From assembly GCF_934190775.1 (NCBI RefSeq), contig NZ_CAKPTG010000008.1:1-64000 (forward strand): a stretch of DNA of 64,000 bases. The letters are read 5' to 3'. Source of the stretch: an uncultured Phascolarctobacterium sp. (GTDB lineage Bacteria > Bacillota > Negativicutes > Acidaminococcales > Acidaminococcaceae). Below, piece by piece: positions 1 to 9,206 of this stretch. The number at the start of each line of letters is the position of its first letter. The stretch's first letter is position 1. Made by a program: the position numbers and the translations under genes. The notes beneath the pieces were generated by a model. The model was not told where the DNA came from. It searched no databases and saw only the letters and a program-made list of their open reading frames with translations.

Positions 1-77
1 ATGATATAGCCATCTGCTGGCTAGAAAATCACAATCCCTTCTTCTTAATTTGTCCTTGACAAAGGGTACAGTTTACT

Positions 78-209
78 ATGGGCGCAACAAATGCCAATAC
101 TGCTACTGCTAAACGTCTGTTAAGCATGGGACTTACTGTGCAGGATATTGCCAAAGCTACTTCTCTCCCAATTGAACAGGTTGAAGCTTTGAAGGCTGAA
201 CAGGCTTGA
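78..209 (+). pseudogene. C-terminal relic of Rpn/PD-(D/E)XK nuclease-type transposase
   Basis: An open stretch of 43 codons starts at ATG 78 and stops at TGA 207-209; the same frame is closed by a TGA at 57-59, so the protein cannot extend upstream. The peptide contains the segment RLLSMGLTVQDIAKATSLP followed by an EQVEAL tail. This is the small helix-turn-helix-like end typical of Rpn-family recombination-promoting nucleases/putative transposases, which are normally about 300 residues long. The nuclease domain is absent, so this is most likely the decayed 3' end of such a gene. It has no good ribosome binding site. The assignment rests on the tail motif only. Confidence 0.5.
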
Positions 210-229
210 TAAGCTCACGCACCCAAATT

Positions 230-264
230 AAAGGCGTTCTACCGCAGTCAGGTAGAACGCCTTT
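230..264. terminator. Bidirectional intrinsic terminator
   Basis: A perfect 14-bp stem (230-243 with 251-264) and a 7-nt loop lie between the relic on the plus strand and the minus-strand gene ending at 277. Confidence 0.7.
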
Positions 265-276
265 AGTGTTCTCTAT

Positions 277-1101
277 TCACTTCTTCACAGCCAGACTGCG
301 GATGGAAACATTCACGTTCTTCACCTTCATCGCTGTCATATACTCAACCTTTTCCTTAATCTTCGCCTGGAACTGCTTGGTAACAGCAAAAAGCTTGACG
401 CCGTAATACAGCACAACCTCCACGCTGATGACAATACCTTTGCTGTTGTCACTGCGGCGGCGCACCTTAATCGATGTCACGCGCTCGATTCCCTCCAGCT
501 TGCGCCCGATGATCTGGATAATATCCTCCAACGCACTGTCGGAAATCAGCAGCTTGCCGTAAAAGCTGAACGATGGACGCACAATCGAACGGTCCGCGTC
601 CTTCTCCTGCTTACGCTTGCTGGAAAAAAGATTATACGGCAAATCAGCAAAATAGCCTGTAAAATGCGGCTTCAGCTCCACCGTCGGCACCGGCACGATA
701 TGCTTGCCCTCCTGCAGACGTGCATGACGGGCCTTCTTGATTTCGGCCTTGCTGGCAATCTGGTTGATATACACCGTCTTGATTGGCTTATCCAGCTGCA
801 GTCTGCCGATAATTTTGTTGATCATATTGTCGGAGGTAGCAATAATCAGCAGACGATGAATGTTACTGGTTGCCAGCGCCTCACGCACCGCCTGCGCGTG
901 CCCTTCATCTGTGAAGATGGCACGCTTAACGGCCTGTATTCTGTTGTCTTCGTTCTTGGCGGAGGTTCCTGCAAGGATTTTAGTACCCTTAATCAGCAGG
1001 CCGTCGTCAATAATAGCATCACAGCGGTTGTCAAAGGCCACGCCGATGGCATGGTGGCTCTTGCCTGTACCGCTAGGTCCTACAAAAGCAACTACTTCCA
1101 T
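277..1101 (-). CDS. P-loop NTPase with C-terminal Asp23/Gls24-like domain
   Basis: The 274-residue protein opens with a Walker A motif GPSGTGKSHH (residues 8-17) in a short nucleotide-binding domain. From about residue 170 it continues into a domain resembling the Asp23/Gls24 (DUF322) fold, with KVRRRSDNSKGIVISVEVVL and an alternating hydrophobic pattern. Proteins of this architecture occur in Clostridia and Negativicutes, but their biochemical role is not established. Its start overlaps the stop of the upstream PHP gene by 10 bp, so the two are probably translationally coupled and sit at the end of the pepA-PHP transcript. The terminator at 230-264 follows directly. Function remains unknown beyond likely ATP or GTP binding. 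Confidence 0.7.
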   Translation of the reverse strand: MEVVAFVGPSGTGKSHHAIGVAFDNRCDAIIDDGLLIKGTKILAGTSAKNEDNRIQAVKRAIFTDEGHAQAVREALATSNIHRLLIIATSDNMINKIIGRLQLDKPIKTVYINQIASKAEIKKARHARLQEGKHIVPVPTVELKPHFTGYFADLPYNLFSSKRKQEKDADRSIVRPSFSFYGKLLISDSALEDIIQIIGRKLEGIERVTSIKVRRRSDNSKGIVISVEVVLYYGVKLFAVTKQFQAKIKEKVEYMTAMKVKNVNVSIRSLAVKK

Positions 1102-1916
1102 TCTATTACACCCTTAACATCATCATATTGCACCTGCCAGATTCCCAGCTTCGTGGGAAAGCGGTCAGGGATTCCGTGAAAGTCACTGCCGCCGCTCACC
1201 AGCAGGCCGCGCTCCTTGGCCAGCGCCAGCCAATGGGCTTGCGCCTGCACATCCGCGCTGGGGTGCCACACCTCGATGCCGTCAAACGGTTCGGCAGCAA
1301 GCAAGCGCTCGGGCAAGGTTTTATCCACCAGCTCCGAGGGATGCGCCAGCACAGCAATGCCGCCTGCCTCGTGAATCAGCGCCACTGCCTCGTGCGGTGA
1401 AAGCTTGGGCTGCGGCACATACGCCGGTCCGCCGCGGTGCAGCAGTGCGTCGAAAACCTCCTGCACGGTAGCAAAATAGCCCTTCGCCACCAGCGCCTTG
1501 GCCACATGCGGGCGGCCCACTGCCCTGTTCTTGGGGTCGCAGGCATCTACCTCCACATGGTAGCCTAATTTATCCAGCTTTTCCAGCATGGCATATAAAC
1601 GGTGCTCGCGCGCATGGCGCATTTCGTCCATTTTCTTATGCAGCGCTTCACATTCCATGGAAACGTGATAGCCTAAAATATGCACGGCATCATCCTCGTA
1701 CTGCGTTCCCAGCTCCACGCCGGTGAGGACGCGGATGCGTCCGCCGTAGTGCTTCGCCGCCTCGCGCGCCTCTGCCATACCATTCCACGAATCATGGTCG
1801 GTGATAGCGATTACGCTGATGCCTTTAGCAACAGCCTCGTCCACCAGCATGGTCGGCGTGTAGCGTCCGTCGCTAAAGGTGCTGTGCAAATGTAAATCTA
1901 CAAGCTGCGCAGCCAT
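1092..1916 (-). CDS. PHP-domain phosphoesterase (RNase AM / YciV-like)
   Basis: The 274-residue protein carries the PHP metal-binding signature: DLHLHSTFSDG near the N-terminus, the TDHD motif, a GVELG segment, an AHPSEL motif and a C-terminal GGSDFHG. These supply the His and Asp ligands of a trinuclear metal site. The family includes E. coli YciV, reported to act as a nucleoside 3',5'-bisphosphate phosphatase and 5'-3' exoribonuclease (RNase AM), and length and motif spacing fit it. The start codon overlaps the pepA stop as TAATG, indicating coupling. Substrate specificity cannot be read from the sequence. Confidence 0.8.
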   Translation of the reverse strand: MAAQLVDLHLHSTFSDGRYTPTMLVDEAVAKGISVIAITDHDSWNGMAEAREAAKHYGGRIRVLTGVELGTQYEDDAVHILGYHVSMECEALHKKMDEMRHAREHRLYAMLEKLDKLGYHVEVDACDPKNRAVGRPHVAKALVAKGYFATVQEVFDALLHRGGPAYVPQPKLSPHEAVALIHEAGGIAVLAHPSELVDKTLPERLLAAEPFDGIEVWHPSADVQAQAHWLALAKERGLLVSGGSDFHGIPDRFPTKLGIWQVQYDDVKGVIEWK

Positions 1917-3400
1917 TACAGCATACCTGCCAGCTTAATCAGCGTCATGGTGCCAAAGGCAGTACCGCCTTTAACCTTGAAGCCCTCCGTCTTGGTAGCG
2001 GTGGAGGTGCCGCCGATATCAAGATGCGCCCAAGGGATATCCTTGTCAACGAATTCGCCGATGAACAGACCGCCGGTGATGCAGCCACCGGCACGTCCTG
2101 CACTGTTCAGCAGGTCCGCAACGTCGCTCTTGATGGCCTCCTTGCATTCGGGCAGGGAAGGCAGCTGCCAATAGTTTTCACCGGCCATGCGTCCTGCCAG
2201 CTTAATCTGCTCCACCAGCTCGTCATCATTGGCCACAATACCGCTGGTTTCGTTGCCTAAGGCGATGATTACCGCACCCGTCAGCGTTGCGATATCGATA
2301 ACCTTCTTGGCACCCATTTGGCAGGCATACCAGACTGCGTCTGCCAACACCATGCGTCCTTCCGCATCGGTAGAAACCACTTCAATGGTTTTGCCGTTGG
2401 CTGCACGCACGATGTCGCCGGGGCGTTGCGCCTTGCCATCAGGCATATTTTCCGCGCAGGCCAGCACGCCGATAACGTTACATTTCAGACCCAAGCGTGC
2501 GATGGCGCGCATAGCGCCGAGTACAGCACCCGCACCTGTCATATCGTCCTTCATCTCGCCCATGTTGTCGTCAGGCTTAATGGAAATACCGCCGCTGTCG
2601 AAGGTGATGCCCTTACCTACAAAGGCTGTATAGGGCGCATCACCATTGCCATTGTAGCGCAAGGCAACAAGGCACGAAGGGTTATGACTGCCCTGGCCTA
2701 CTGCCAGCAAAGCATGCATGCCTCTTGCTTCCATCAGCGCCTCGTCCATAACAGTGATTTCCAGCGGCAGCTCCTGCCCCAGCTTCAGGGCATCGTCGGC
2801 CATAGTCAGCGGTGTAACCACATTGCCAGGGTTATTCACGAGATCACGCGCATAGCACACTGCTTCCGCAGAGATTTCCGCAGCGGTAATGATTGCCGCT
2901 GCCTCCGGCACAGCGCTCAGCACGGCAGCCTCGCACAGCGGTGCCTGCTTAGCTTCGCTCTTGAAGCGGTTGAAGGTGTACGCGCCGAGGTACAGGCCTT
3001 CGACGAGCGCCTGCAGGTTTTTGCTGCGTTCGGCGTTCAGTAGAATAGGCGCCGCCAGTACAGCCTTTTGCGCCTTAGCCTTGTGCAAAGCGCGGGCAGC
3101 AGCGCCGGCAGCCTTACGGAAATTGTTCGGCTTGCAGTCCTTGCCCTCGCCGCAGCCTGCCAAAAGCAGTGTCAGCAGGCCTTCACCCTGCGGCAACACC
3201 AGTGTGGTTACGCTGCCTGTGTCATAAATATCGTCGTGCTGTGCGGTGTACGCCATTGCCGCCTTGGCTGCTGCCTCCGGCAGCTCCAGCTTGTCGATAG
3301 CCGCCGCACATTCCTTGCACAGAAAGAGGACAATACTGTCCGCGTCATTATAAGCTGCAGCGTTGAACTCCGCTGCGGTACATTGAAATTGGTTTAACAT
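1916..3400 (-). CDS. pepA: Leucyl aminopeptidase (M17 family)
   Basis: The 494-residue cytosolic M17 metallo-aminopeptidase releases N-terminal amino acids from peptides. The C-terminal catalytic domain shows GKGITFDSGGISIKP, the dinuclear metal motif VVSTDAEGRMVLAD, and DIATLTGA. The N-terminal third is the variable macrodomain-like module. Length matches the bacterial family. A ribosome binding site (AGGAGAG) lies just before the ATG. It is the second gene of a group with the NlpC/P60 gene 19 bp upstream, and overlaps the PHP gene downstream. Confidence 0.93.
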   Translation of the reverse strand: MLNQFQCTAAEFNAAAYNDADSIVLFLCKECAAAIDKLELPEAAAKAAMAYTAQHDDIYDTGSVTTLVLPQGEGLLTLLLAGCGEGKDCKPNNFRKAAGAAARALHKAKAQKAVLAAPILLNAERSKNLQALVEGLYLGAYTFNRFKSEAKQAPLCEAAVLSAVPEAAAIITAAEISAEAVCYARDLVNNPGNVVTPLTMADDALKLGQELPLEITVMDEALMEARGMHALLAVGQGSHNPSCLVALRYNGNGDAPYTAFVGKGITFDSGGISIKPDDNMGEMKDDMTGAGAVLGAMRAIARLGLKCNVIGVLACAENMPDGKAQRPGDIVRAANGKTIEVVSTDAEGRMVLADAVWYACQMGAKKVIDIATLTGAVIIALGNETSGIVANDDELVEQIKLAGRMAGENYWQLPSLPECKEAIKSDVADLLNSAGRAGGCITGGLFIGEFVDKDIPWAHLDIGGTSTATKTEGFKVKGGTAFGTMTLIKLAGML

Positions 3401-3419
3401 ATCCTGAACTCTCCTATCA

Positions 3420-4712
3420 TTATTTATATTCTATTGCAGTCTGCAATTCGTTAAGCATGGTATTACCGCTGGAGCGCTGCAACGACAAATCGCTCACCAG
3501 CACCTTCATCTCACGCATCCTCTGGCCTCTGGGGAAATAAGAACCCAGCGCATGAATGGTATAAGGTGTTTTGTCGATATTACCGATGTACATCAGGCAA
3601 TGACCGTCCATATAAAGCGCTGCGCCGGGCATCAGCTTGCTGATGACAGCAGCGCGCTCCTGGGGAGTGCCGCTCAAGGTCTTCTTTGTGCCTGCGGTCT
3701 GCTCCTGCAAATCGGCATCGCGCGGCAGGATAATACCCACAGTACGATAAGCATTGAAGATCAGGCTTGAGCAGTCCACGCTGTTCTTCAAACCGCCCCA
3801 GCCATAAGGCTTGCCGTAAAATTTGAAGGCGGAATTCAGCAGATTGTTACTAGTATAGGGCAGATAACCGTAATGCACGGCAGAGGCAGTCTTCGGCACC
3901 AGCAGCTTCTGTTTCTGCAGTTGGCCTGCTTTAGTGCGCACCGGCGCAATTACCGTATAGGTACTGCTTTGCACGCTGTCCACCGGCAGACGTGCTCCCT
4001 GCTGGTACAGCACCTGCTCACCGTCAGTCTTCAGATTATATTCCGCATCGGTAACAACCAGAAACTTCTGCGGCTTCACAAAGCTACTCCAGGAATTCTT
4101 GTCGGTCATAGCTACATTATACTTGCTCACCCAGCCGCTATAATTGACTGCCTGCACATAGTAAAAATAACCATTGGCACTGGTGTGCAGCACAACCACC
4201 GGCTCGCCCGGGTCCAGCATCGTATTCTGCAGCGCATCAAAATCCTTGTCCGCAGCGTAATAGTACAGGCCCTCGCCCGTAGGCAGTGCGCGCACTGCGG
4301 TGCGACGCACCGTCACTGCATAGCGCACGCTCACGCTTTTGGGAATAGCGCTGACATTGCTCTGCTTGCGCAGGATATTCTTATAGTTTTCGCTCACCTT
4401 ATTACCATGCAGATACAGGTCATCATCCAGAATGGAATAATCCATGATCTTAGTTTTGAGCGCGTCACTGCTCATCGTCGCCGGATAATTGGCCAGGTCA
4501 GGCATACTGCGGGAAGCAGCACGCACCTTGGCATTGAAGGCAGCAACACCCTTCGCATCAAGGATAAGCTTGTCGCCGTTCTTGTTCTGCTCCGTCCAGT
4601 GCGACGGGTTCACCAGCGGCGGATAATTGGTAATGCCTGCAGCTGAAGCACCTAAAGGCAGCAGCAGTCCGCAAACAACGGCAGCTGTATATAAAAGCTT
4701 TGCTAATCGCAA
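3420..4712 (-). CDS. Secreted SH3-domain NlpC/P60 (C40) cell-wall hydrolase
   Basis: The 430-residue protein begins with a Sec signal peptide (basic MRLAKLLY, a hydrophobic core, cleavage near GASAAG). A middle region around residues 140-200 looks like one or two bacterial SH3 modules, with VRRTAVRALPTGEGLYYY and the GWVSKYN end pattern. The C-terminal domain is NlpC/P60: GKPYGWGG, the catalytic cysteine in SVDCSSLIFNAY, then a His near HCLMYIGN. Such enzymes cleave D-gamma-glutamyl-diamino acid bonds in peptidoglycan stem peptides. It precedes pepA by 19 bp, which may link wall turnover to peptide use. The match to the SH3-SH3b-NlpC/P60 superfamily is by motif only. Confidence 0.85.
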   Translation of the reverse strand: MRLAKLLYTAAVVCGLLLPLGASAAGITNYPPLVNPSHWTEQNKNGDKLILDAKGVAAFNAKVRAASRSMPDLANYPATMSSDALKTKIMDYSILDDDLYLHGNKVSENYKNILRKQSNVSAIPKSVSVRYAVTVRRTAVRALPTGEGLYYYAADKDFDALQNTMLDPGEPVVVLHTSANGYFYYVQAVNYSGWVSKYNVAMTDKNSWSSFVKPQKFLVVTDAEYNLKTDGEQVLYQQGARLPVDSVQSSTYTVIAPVRTKAGQLQKQKLLVPKTASAVHYGYLPYTSNNLLNSAFKFYGKPYGWGGLKNSVDCSSLIFNAYRTVGIILPRDADLQEQTAGTKKTLSGTPQERAAVISKLMPGAALYMDGHCLMYIGNIDKTPYTIHALGSYFPRGQRMREMKVLVSDLSLQRSSGNTMLNELQTAIEYK

Positions 4713-4817
4713 TTTCGTTCCTCCCTCCTGCAGTATTAAGTCTACTGCAAATCACCTAAAATACTTGTAATATTATTATATTCTTTAGGCAGAACAAAAA
4801 TCCTGCTTTAATATATG

Positions 4818-4851
4818 AAAAAAGCTGATGTAAGCGTTGGCCTACATCAGC
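4818..4851 (-). terminator. Intrinsic terminator after plsY
   Basis: On the minus strand a 9-bp stem (4843-4851 with 4824-4832) is followed by six Ts; it ends the der-plsY transcript. Confidence 0.75.
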
Positions 4852-4865
4852 GTAGAAGCGATATT

Positions 4866-5495
4866 TTATTTCTGCAGATCCTTGGCATTGCCCGGTTTGA
4901 TTTTGCTTTCGGTGCCTGTAAGCAGGCGGTGAATATTTTCCTTGTGGCGCAAAACTACAAAGAAAGCGGCAACCACCGAGAAAATCACATAGGCAGAGGG
5001 ATAACCCAGATACCACGCCAGCGGCGGCGTAAAGATGGCAGCCATAATGGAGCCAAGCGATACATAGCGCGTCAAAAGCACGCACACCAGCCAGATACCG
5101 AAGCTGGCCACCGCAACCTTAGGCATCATAAAAATCAACAGGCCCAGTGCGGTCGCAACGCCCTTGCCACCCTTAAAGCCCAAAAAGAGCGAATAATTGT
5201 GGCCCAAAAGCGCGCCCAAAGCAGTAACCACATCCAGCAGCGGATTGTGGAAAAAATAGCTCATAATACCAACGGCAAGAATACCCTTGAAGGCATCGGC
5301 AATCAGCACCAGCACCGCAGTTTTGGGACCGACAGTACGGAAAACGTTCGTCGTGCCGATATTTTTGCTGCCGTAGTTACGGATATCAATACCGTGAAAG
5401 GCCTGCACCAGCCATAAGCCGCTGGGAACAGAGCCGCAGACATGACCGAGCACAAAGCCCAGCAGAAAATGTAATATACCCACCTCATTGAACAT
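4866..5495 (-). CDS. plsY: Glycerol-3-phosphate acyltransferase PlsY
   Basis: The 209-residue polytopic membrane protein transfers acyl groups from acyl-phosphate to glycerol 3-phosphate, the first step of phospholipid synthesis. Family motifs are visible in order: GSVPSGLW with YGSKNIGTTNVFR, GALLGHNYSLFLGFKGGKGVATALG, and a closing segment with LRHKENIHRLL. About five hydrophobic spans are present. The gene lies 21 bp downstream of der, a pairing widespread in Firmicutes, and a terminator follows it. Confidence 0.95.
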   Translation of the reverse strand: MFNEVGILHFLLGFVLGHVCGSVPSGLWLVQAFHGIDIRNYGSKNIGTTNVFRTVGPKTAVLVLIADAFKGILAVGIMSYFFHNPLLDVVTALGALLGHNYSLFLGFKGGKGVATALGLLIFMMPKVAVASFGIWLVCVLLTRYVSLGSIMAAIFTPPLAWYLGYPSAYVIFSVVAAFFVVLRHKENIHRLLTGTESKIKPGNAKDLQK

Positions 5496-5516
5496 AACAA
5501 ATCACCTGACTTTTAT

Positions 5517-6845
5517 TTATTCATCCTCGTTCTTACCACGGATAATCATCTGAATCGGTGTGCCTTCAAAGCCAAAGGCCTCACGCAACTTGTTCTCCAG
5601 ATAACGCTGATAGGAGAAATGCATGATTTCCGGTTCGTTGACAAAGATAACAAAGGTTGGCGGTTTGATTTTGACCTGTGTAACATAAAGAATCTTAAGA
5701 CGCTTGCCCTTTTCGGTCGGCGGCGGATTGATAGCCACAGCGTCCTCGATAACCTGATTGAGAATACTGGTAGCGATACGCATAGCATTCTGCTCGGCAA
5801 CATAGGAAATAACCTCCGGCAGACGGTGAATACGCTGCTTGGTAACAGCAGAAACGAAAACTACTGGCGCATACTGCAGGAAAACAAGTTCCTTGCGCAG
5901 AGTTTCGGTATAACGCAAAGTGGAGGAATTGTCCTTCTCGTACAAATCCCATTTGTTGACAACCAGAATAACAGCCTTGCCTGCCTCATGAGCATAGCCA
6001 ACGATACGTTTATCCTGCTCGGTAACACCCTCGACAGCATCAAAAACCATCAGCACAACGTCACTGCGGTCAACCGCACGCAGAGAACGCATAACGCTGT
6101 ATTTTTCAATCGGTTCGTCAACCTTAGCCTTACGGCGCATACCTGCGGTATCAATGAACAGGTATTTCTGACCGTTGCGTACTACCGGAGTATCAATCGC
6201 ATCACGGGTAGTGCCTGCAACATTACTTACGATAGAACGCTCCTCGCCTACCAGTGCGTTGAAAATAGAGGACTTGCCCACGTTAGGACGGCCGATCAGA
6301 GCAACCTTGATTTCGTCCTCCTCCTCCAGGTCGCCTGCCATCTTATCGGACGGGAACTTGGCAACAACGGCATCCAGCAAATCGCCCAAGCCCAAATGGT
6401 TGGAAGCGGAAACAGCAATCGGATCACCAATGCCCAGGTTATAGAATTCAAAGGTATTCATCTCCTGCTTCGGAGAATCCGCCTTATTAACAGCCAGAAC
6501 AATCGGCTTCTTGGACTGACGCAGCAGACGGGCAACGTCAGCATCCTCGGTAGTAATGCCTGCACGCGCATCGCAGACGAACAGAATAACGTCCGCCTCC
6601 TTAATCGCAATCTGTGCCTGCTGACGGATAGAAACAGCAATAGCATCGGCATTCATGATTTCGATACCGCCGGTATCAACCATCATAAACTCGTGGTCCA
6701 GCCATTCGGCGGTAGCATACAGACGGTCGCGGGTAACGCCCGGTGTATCCTCAACAATGGAAATCCTGCTGTTGGCAAAAATATTAAAAAGAGTAGATTT
6801 GCCTACGTTAGGACGTCCAACTATAGCAACTATCGGTTTAGCCAT
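5517..6845 (-). CDS. der: Ribosome-assembly GTPase Der (EngA)
   Basis: This 442-residue tandem GTPase is needed for 50S subunit maturation. Two G domains are clear: GRPNVGKSTLF/DTPGV/NKAD in the first and GRPNVGKSSIF/DTAGM/NKWD in the second, followed by the KH-like domain ending in the basic IRGKNEDE tail. A TTG six bases upstream (6851) is in frame but lies only 2 nt from the GGAG; the ATG at 6845 has an 8-nt spacing and is preferred. The first ~18 codons plus the leader recur in altered form at the front of the mosaic gene at 9.4-10.6 kb. Confidence 0.96.
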   Translation of the reverse strand: MAKPIVAIVGRPNVGKSTLFNIFANSRISIVEDTPGVTRDRLYATAEWLDHEFMMVDTGGIEIMNADAIAVSIRQQAQIAIKEADVILFVCDARAGITTEDADVARLLRQSKKPIVLAVNKADSPKQEMNTFEFYNLGIGDPIAVSASNHLGLGDLLDAVVAKFPSDKMAGDLEEEDEIKVALIGRPNVGKSSIFNALVGEERSIVSNVAGTTRDAIDTPVVRNGQKYLFIDTAGMRRKAKVDEPIEKYSVMRSLRAVDRSDVVLMVFDAVEGVTEQDKRIVGYAHEAGKAVILVVNKWDLYEKDNSSTLRYTETLRKELVFLQYAPVVFVSAVTKQRIHRLPEVISYVAEQNAMRIATSILNQVIEDAVAINPPPTEKGKRLKILYVTQVKIKPPTFVIFVNEPEIMHFSYQRYLENKLREAFGFEGTPIQMIIRGKNEDE

Positions 6846-6983
6846 AATCAAATCTCCTTCATCATAATAAATTTTTTAAAATGTGTCTATCATAGAAATG
6901 TAAAATTTTTTGTATATTTAGGGGGAAAGCCCCATTATAAGCTTAAACTCCTAAACGAGCAATTCACATATCGCAGAGCACGC

Positions 6984-7126
6984 ATCCCCCTTCCGTCAGT
7001 TCGCTACGCTCACTGACACCTTCCCCAAGGGGAAGGCAAGACTAATAGCTTTCAATTAGCCTTCATTAGTATGTTCTTGGTTCCCCCTTGGGGGAACTGT
7101 CGCGTCAGCGACTAAAGGGGGTAACG
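6984..7126. repeat. MITE-like element with inverted-repeat ends
   Basis: The left end (6984-7036) is a palindrome-rich block containing GTCAGTTCGCTACGCTCACT and a CCCCAAGGGG centre. The right end (7079-7126) is a degenerate inverted version ending in AGGGGG. The ~140-bp unit has no coding capacity and lies in the 300-bp gap between cobO and der. A left-end copy also occurs at about 10649-10705 in the leader of the mosaic S1 gene, at a different place relative to the flanking homologous leader, which argues for a mobile or interspersed repeat. Confidence 0.6.
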
Positions 7127-7152
7127 CAGATGGAGTGGTATAACGCGCGCCT

Positions 7153-7662
7153 CTAGTGATCAATGCCGTTGCGCGAAGAGACTCCTTTATGAAAATAATG
7201 CTTAACCTCGCTCATATCAGTAACAAGGTCGGCAATTTTAATAAGCTCTTCCGGTGCACCTCTACCAGTAGTAATAACCTCAACGTTATTTTTATGCTCA
7301 CGCAAAAAGTCCACAACCTCCTGCATCGGCAGCATCCGGGTAGCAAGCACAATATTCAGCTCATCAAGGATAATAATATCCGCAGCGTGGGAGCTGATAG
7401 CCTCTTTCGCTTCTTCCCAGCCGTCACGGCACATCTTCAAATCCACAGGATCGGGATTATGGAAATTAACAAAGGCGTCGCGTCCCACCTGCCGCAGCGT
7501 AAACCAGGGCAGATTCTTCGCAGCCCGCGCCTCGCCGTACTCAGGATCATCCTTCAAAAACGAAAGCATCAGCGTCTTCATACCATAACCGGAGGCACGC
7601 AGCGCTACGCCCAAAGCGGCAGTAGTCTTACCCTTGCCTGTACCTGTATAAACCTGCAGCAT
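7153..7662 (-). CDS. cobO: Corrinoid (cob(I)yrinic acid a,c-diamide) adenosyltransferase
   Basis: The protein transfers the 5'-deoxyadenosyl group of ATP to the cobalt of corrinoids, making coenzyme B12. The distinctive P-loop YTGTGKGKTTAALG at the N-terminus and the VILDELN-like Walker B (IIILDELNIVLA) identify the CobO/BtuR/CobA family; length (about 169 residues) fits. An in-frame GTG at 7671 touches the stop of the DUF512 gene; ATG 7662 has AGGTGA upstream and is chosen, but the longer form is possible. No other cobalamin gene is in the window, so it may serve salvage. Confidence 0.92.
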   Translation of the reverse strand: MLQVYTGTGKGKTTAALGVALRASGYGMKTLMLSFLKDDPEYGEARAAKNLPWFTLRQVGRDAFVNFHNPDPVDLKMCRDGWEEAKEAISSHAADIIILDELNIVLATRMLPMQEVVDFLREHKNNVEVITTGRGAPEELIKIADLVTDMSEVKHYFHKGVSSRNGIDH

Positions 7663-7671
7663 ACGCTTCAC

Positions 7672-8955
7672 CTATCTTTCCAATAATAAATGCAGCAGCT
7701 CCTTCGCACCCTTGGCAATTTCCACCTTACCGGGGTAGCGCTCCTTGAACTGCGCCAGCGACATATCATCCAAAAACAGCCTATCGTTATTCAAAACCAC
7801 ATCCGGCAGAATAATCTTCTTTTCCTGCACGTTCGCTAAGATATCAGTGCCCGTCAAAAGACCGGTAACATTCACCTTACCGCCGAAAAAGCTGTTAGGC
7901 ACAGGCACAAAACGGTGCTCCGAACCGAACTGGCTGTTCAGCTTCGCCATCAAAGGCTCCAGCACACGGTAAGCGCCCTCACCCACGGGAATCACCGCAG
8001 GCTCTGCCGGATGAAAGCTCTGCATCTGCGCCAGGGCCTCGTCCCACTCCAGCATAAAGTTGGCAGTCAGGCCGATGCCGTTTTCCAGCTGCGGGAAGCC
8101 GTCGTACCATTCGGTAGGAGGAAAAGGCTTTTCCGCCAGCAGATAAAACTCGTCGCCCAAGTAGATAAACGTCTTGCCTGTTTCCTTACGGCAGCGCTCC
8201 TGCCATGCGGTCACCTGCTCCACAACCTCTGCGGCCTGCTCCTTCGTAAAGGTGGCAAGCTGCGTCAGGTGCTCGCGGTGCTTAGTAGTGCCTACGGGAA
8301 CAACAGCCATCGTCAGTACATTGGGATACTGCGCGTACAAATCATGGAAGCTCTTGGCAAGAATCTCGCCATCGTTATAACCGGGGCAGCACACAATCTG
8401 CGTATGCACCTGAATGCCAGCATCGAACAAAAGCTGCAAGCGCTCCATCAACTGACCGGCGAAACGGTTATGCATCATCTGGCAACGCACCTGCGGGTCG
8501 GTAGCGTGTACAGAAACATACAGCGGCGTCAGATGTGTGCGGATAATCCGCTCAAAATCCTCATCCTTCATGTTGGTGAGTGTAATGAAGTTACCATATA
8601 AGAAGGACAGACGGTAATCGTCATCACGCACATACAGACCCGGACGCATACCTGGAATCATCTGGTCCACAAAGCAGAAAACACAGTTATTGTAGCAGGT
8701 CGCAACTCTGTCAAAAACTGCGGAATCAAACTCCAGACCAAGATCCTCATCCGGATATTTTTCTATATGTACCTGACGGCGTGTGCCATCGGTGGCCTCT
8801 ATCTCCAGATCAACCTCGTAATCGGAGGTATAGAAGCTCAATTCAATTATATCCTTAACCTGTACGCCGTCCACGCTGCACAGCTTTTCGCCGGCCTTAA
8901 TGCCTGCGTCCGCTGCCAAACTGTTCTTGCGTACACCACTAATAAGTCCTACCAT
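7672..8955 (-). CDS. DUF512 protein: PDZ plus radical-SAM-like Fe-S protein
   Basis: The 427-residue protein starts with a PDZ-like region (AGIKAGEKLCSVDGVQVKD) and then shows CYNNCVFCFVDQMI, a CxxxCxxC cluster of radical-SAM type, and GNFITLTNM. The C-terminal half is the DUF512 domain. Genes of this family commonly lie immediately next to der and plsY in Firmicutes, as here, suggesting a role connected to ribosome or membrane biogenesis, but no reaction is proven. The start ATG has only a modest upstream ribosome binding site (AAGGAG, 8 nt). It abuts cobO. Confidence 0.85.
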   Translation of the reverse strand: MVGLISGVRKNSLAADAGIKAGEKLCSVDGVQVKDIIELSFYTSDYEVDLEIEATDGTRRQVHIEKYPDEDLGLEFDSAVFDRVATCYNNCVFCFVDQMIPGMRPGLYVRDDDYRLSFLYGNFITLTNMKDEDFERIIRTHLTPLYVSVHATDPQVRCQMMHNRFAGQLMERLQLLFDAGIQVHTQIVCCPGYNDGEILAKSFHDLYAQYPNVLTMAVVPVGTTKHREHLTQLATFTKEQAAEVVEQVTAWQERCRKETGKTFIYLGDEFYLLAEKPFPPTEWYDGFPQLENGIGLTANFMLEWDEALAQMQSFHPAEPAVIPVGEGAYRVLEPLMAKLNSQFGSEHRFVPVPNSFFGGKVNVTGLLTGTDILANVQEKKIILPDVVLNNDRLFLDDMSLAQFKERYPGKVEIAKGAKELLHLLLER

Positions 8956-8972
8956 TACAACTCCTTAAAAAA

Positions 8973-9068
8973 ATGCAGATAATAAACCGTGAAAAGATTA
9001 GTCGTCAAATTATTATATCATATTAGCTTGAAGAATGCAAAAAGGGGACGCACTGCTGTGGCCCCTAA
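8973..9068. repeat. Copy A of the fni downstream region
   Basis: About 95 bp here align at roughly 80 percent by eye with 10747-10845, the stretch after fni. Both share ATGCAGATAAT, the TATATCATAT(T/A)AGCTT segment and a hairpin with GGGG/CCCC ends. In this copy the hairpin (about 9044-9065) has a mismatch and is decayed. The block directly precedes the DUF512 ribosome binding site, indicating that an earlier fni tail once ended here. Confidence 0.7.
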
Positions 9069-9171
9069 AATATCACCTTATTTATTATATAGCTTGCAGG
9101 ATGAAAGCTTTTTTACTTACAATAATCACGCTCTTGGCAGCTGCAGCCTGCAAAAGTTCACAAAGCGCAAC

Positions 9172-9200
9172 TTGCACAAAGCATGGCTTTATATTATAAG
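9172..9200 (+). promoter_or_regulatory. Promoter of relic antitoxin RNA
   Basis: TTGCAC (9172-9177) and TATAAG (9195-9200) are separated by 17 bp, matching in layout the promoter of the intact locus at 25783-25811. Confidence 0.55.
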
Positions 9201-9206
9201 TGATAA

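Noticed and set aside
5619..7016. Long plus-strand open frame (465 codons) opposite der
   Set aside because: It is antisense to a clear Der GTPase, has no recognisable motif or ribosome binding site, and reflects codon bias of the real gene. The same applies to 9438-10739 and 11926-13197 opposite the S1 genes.
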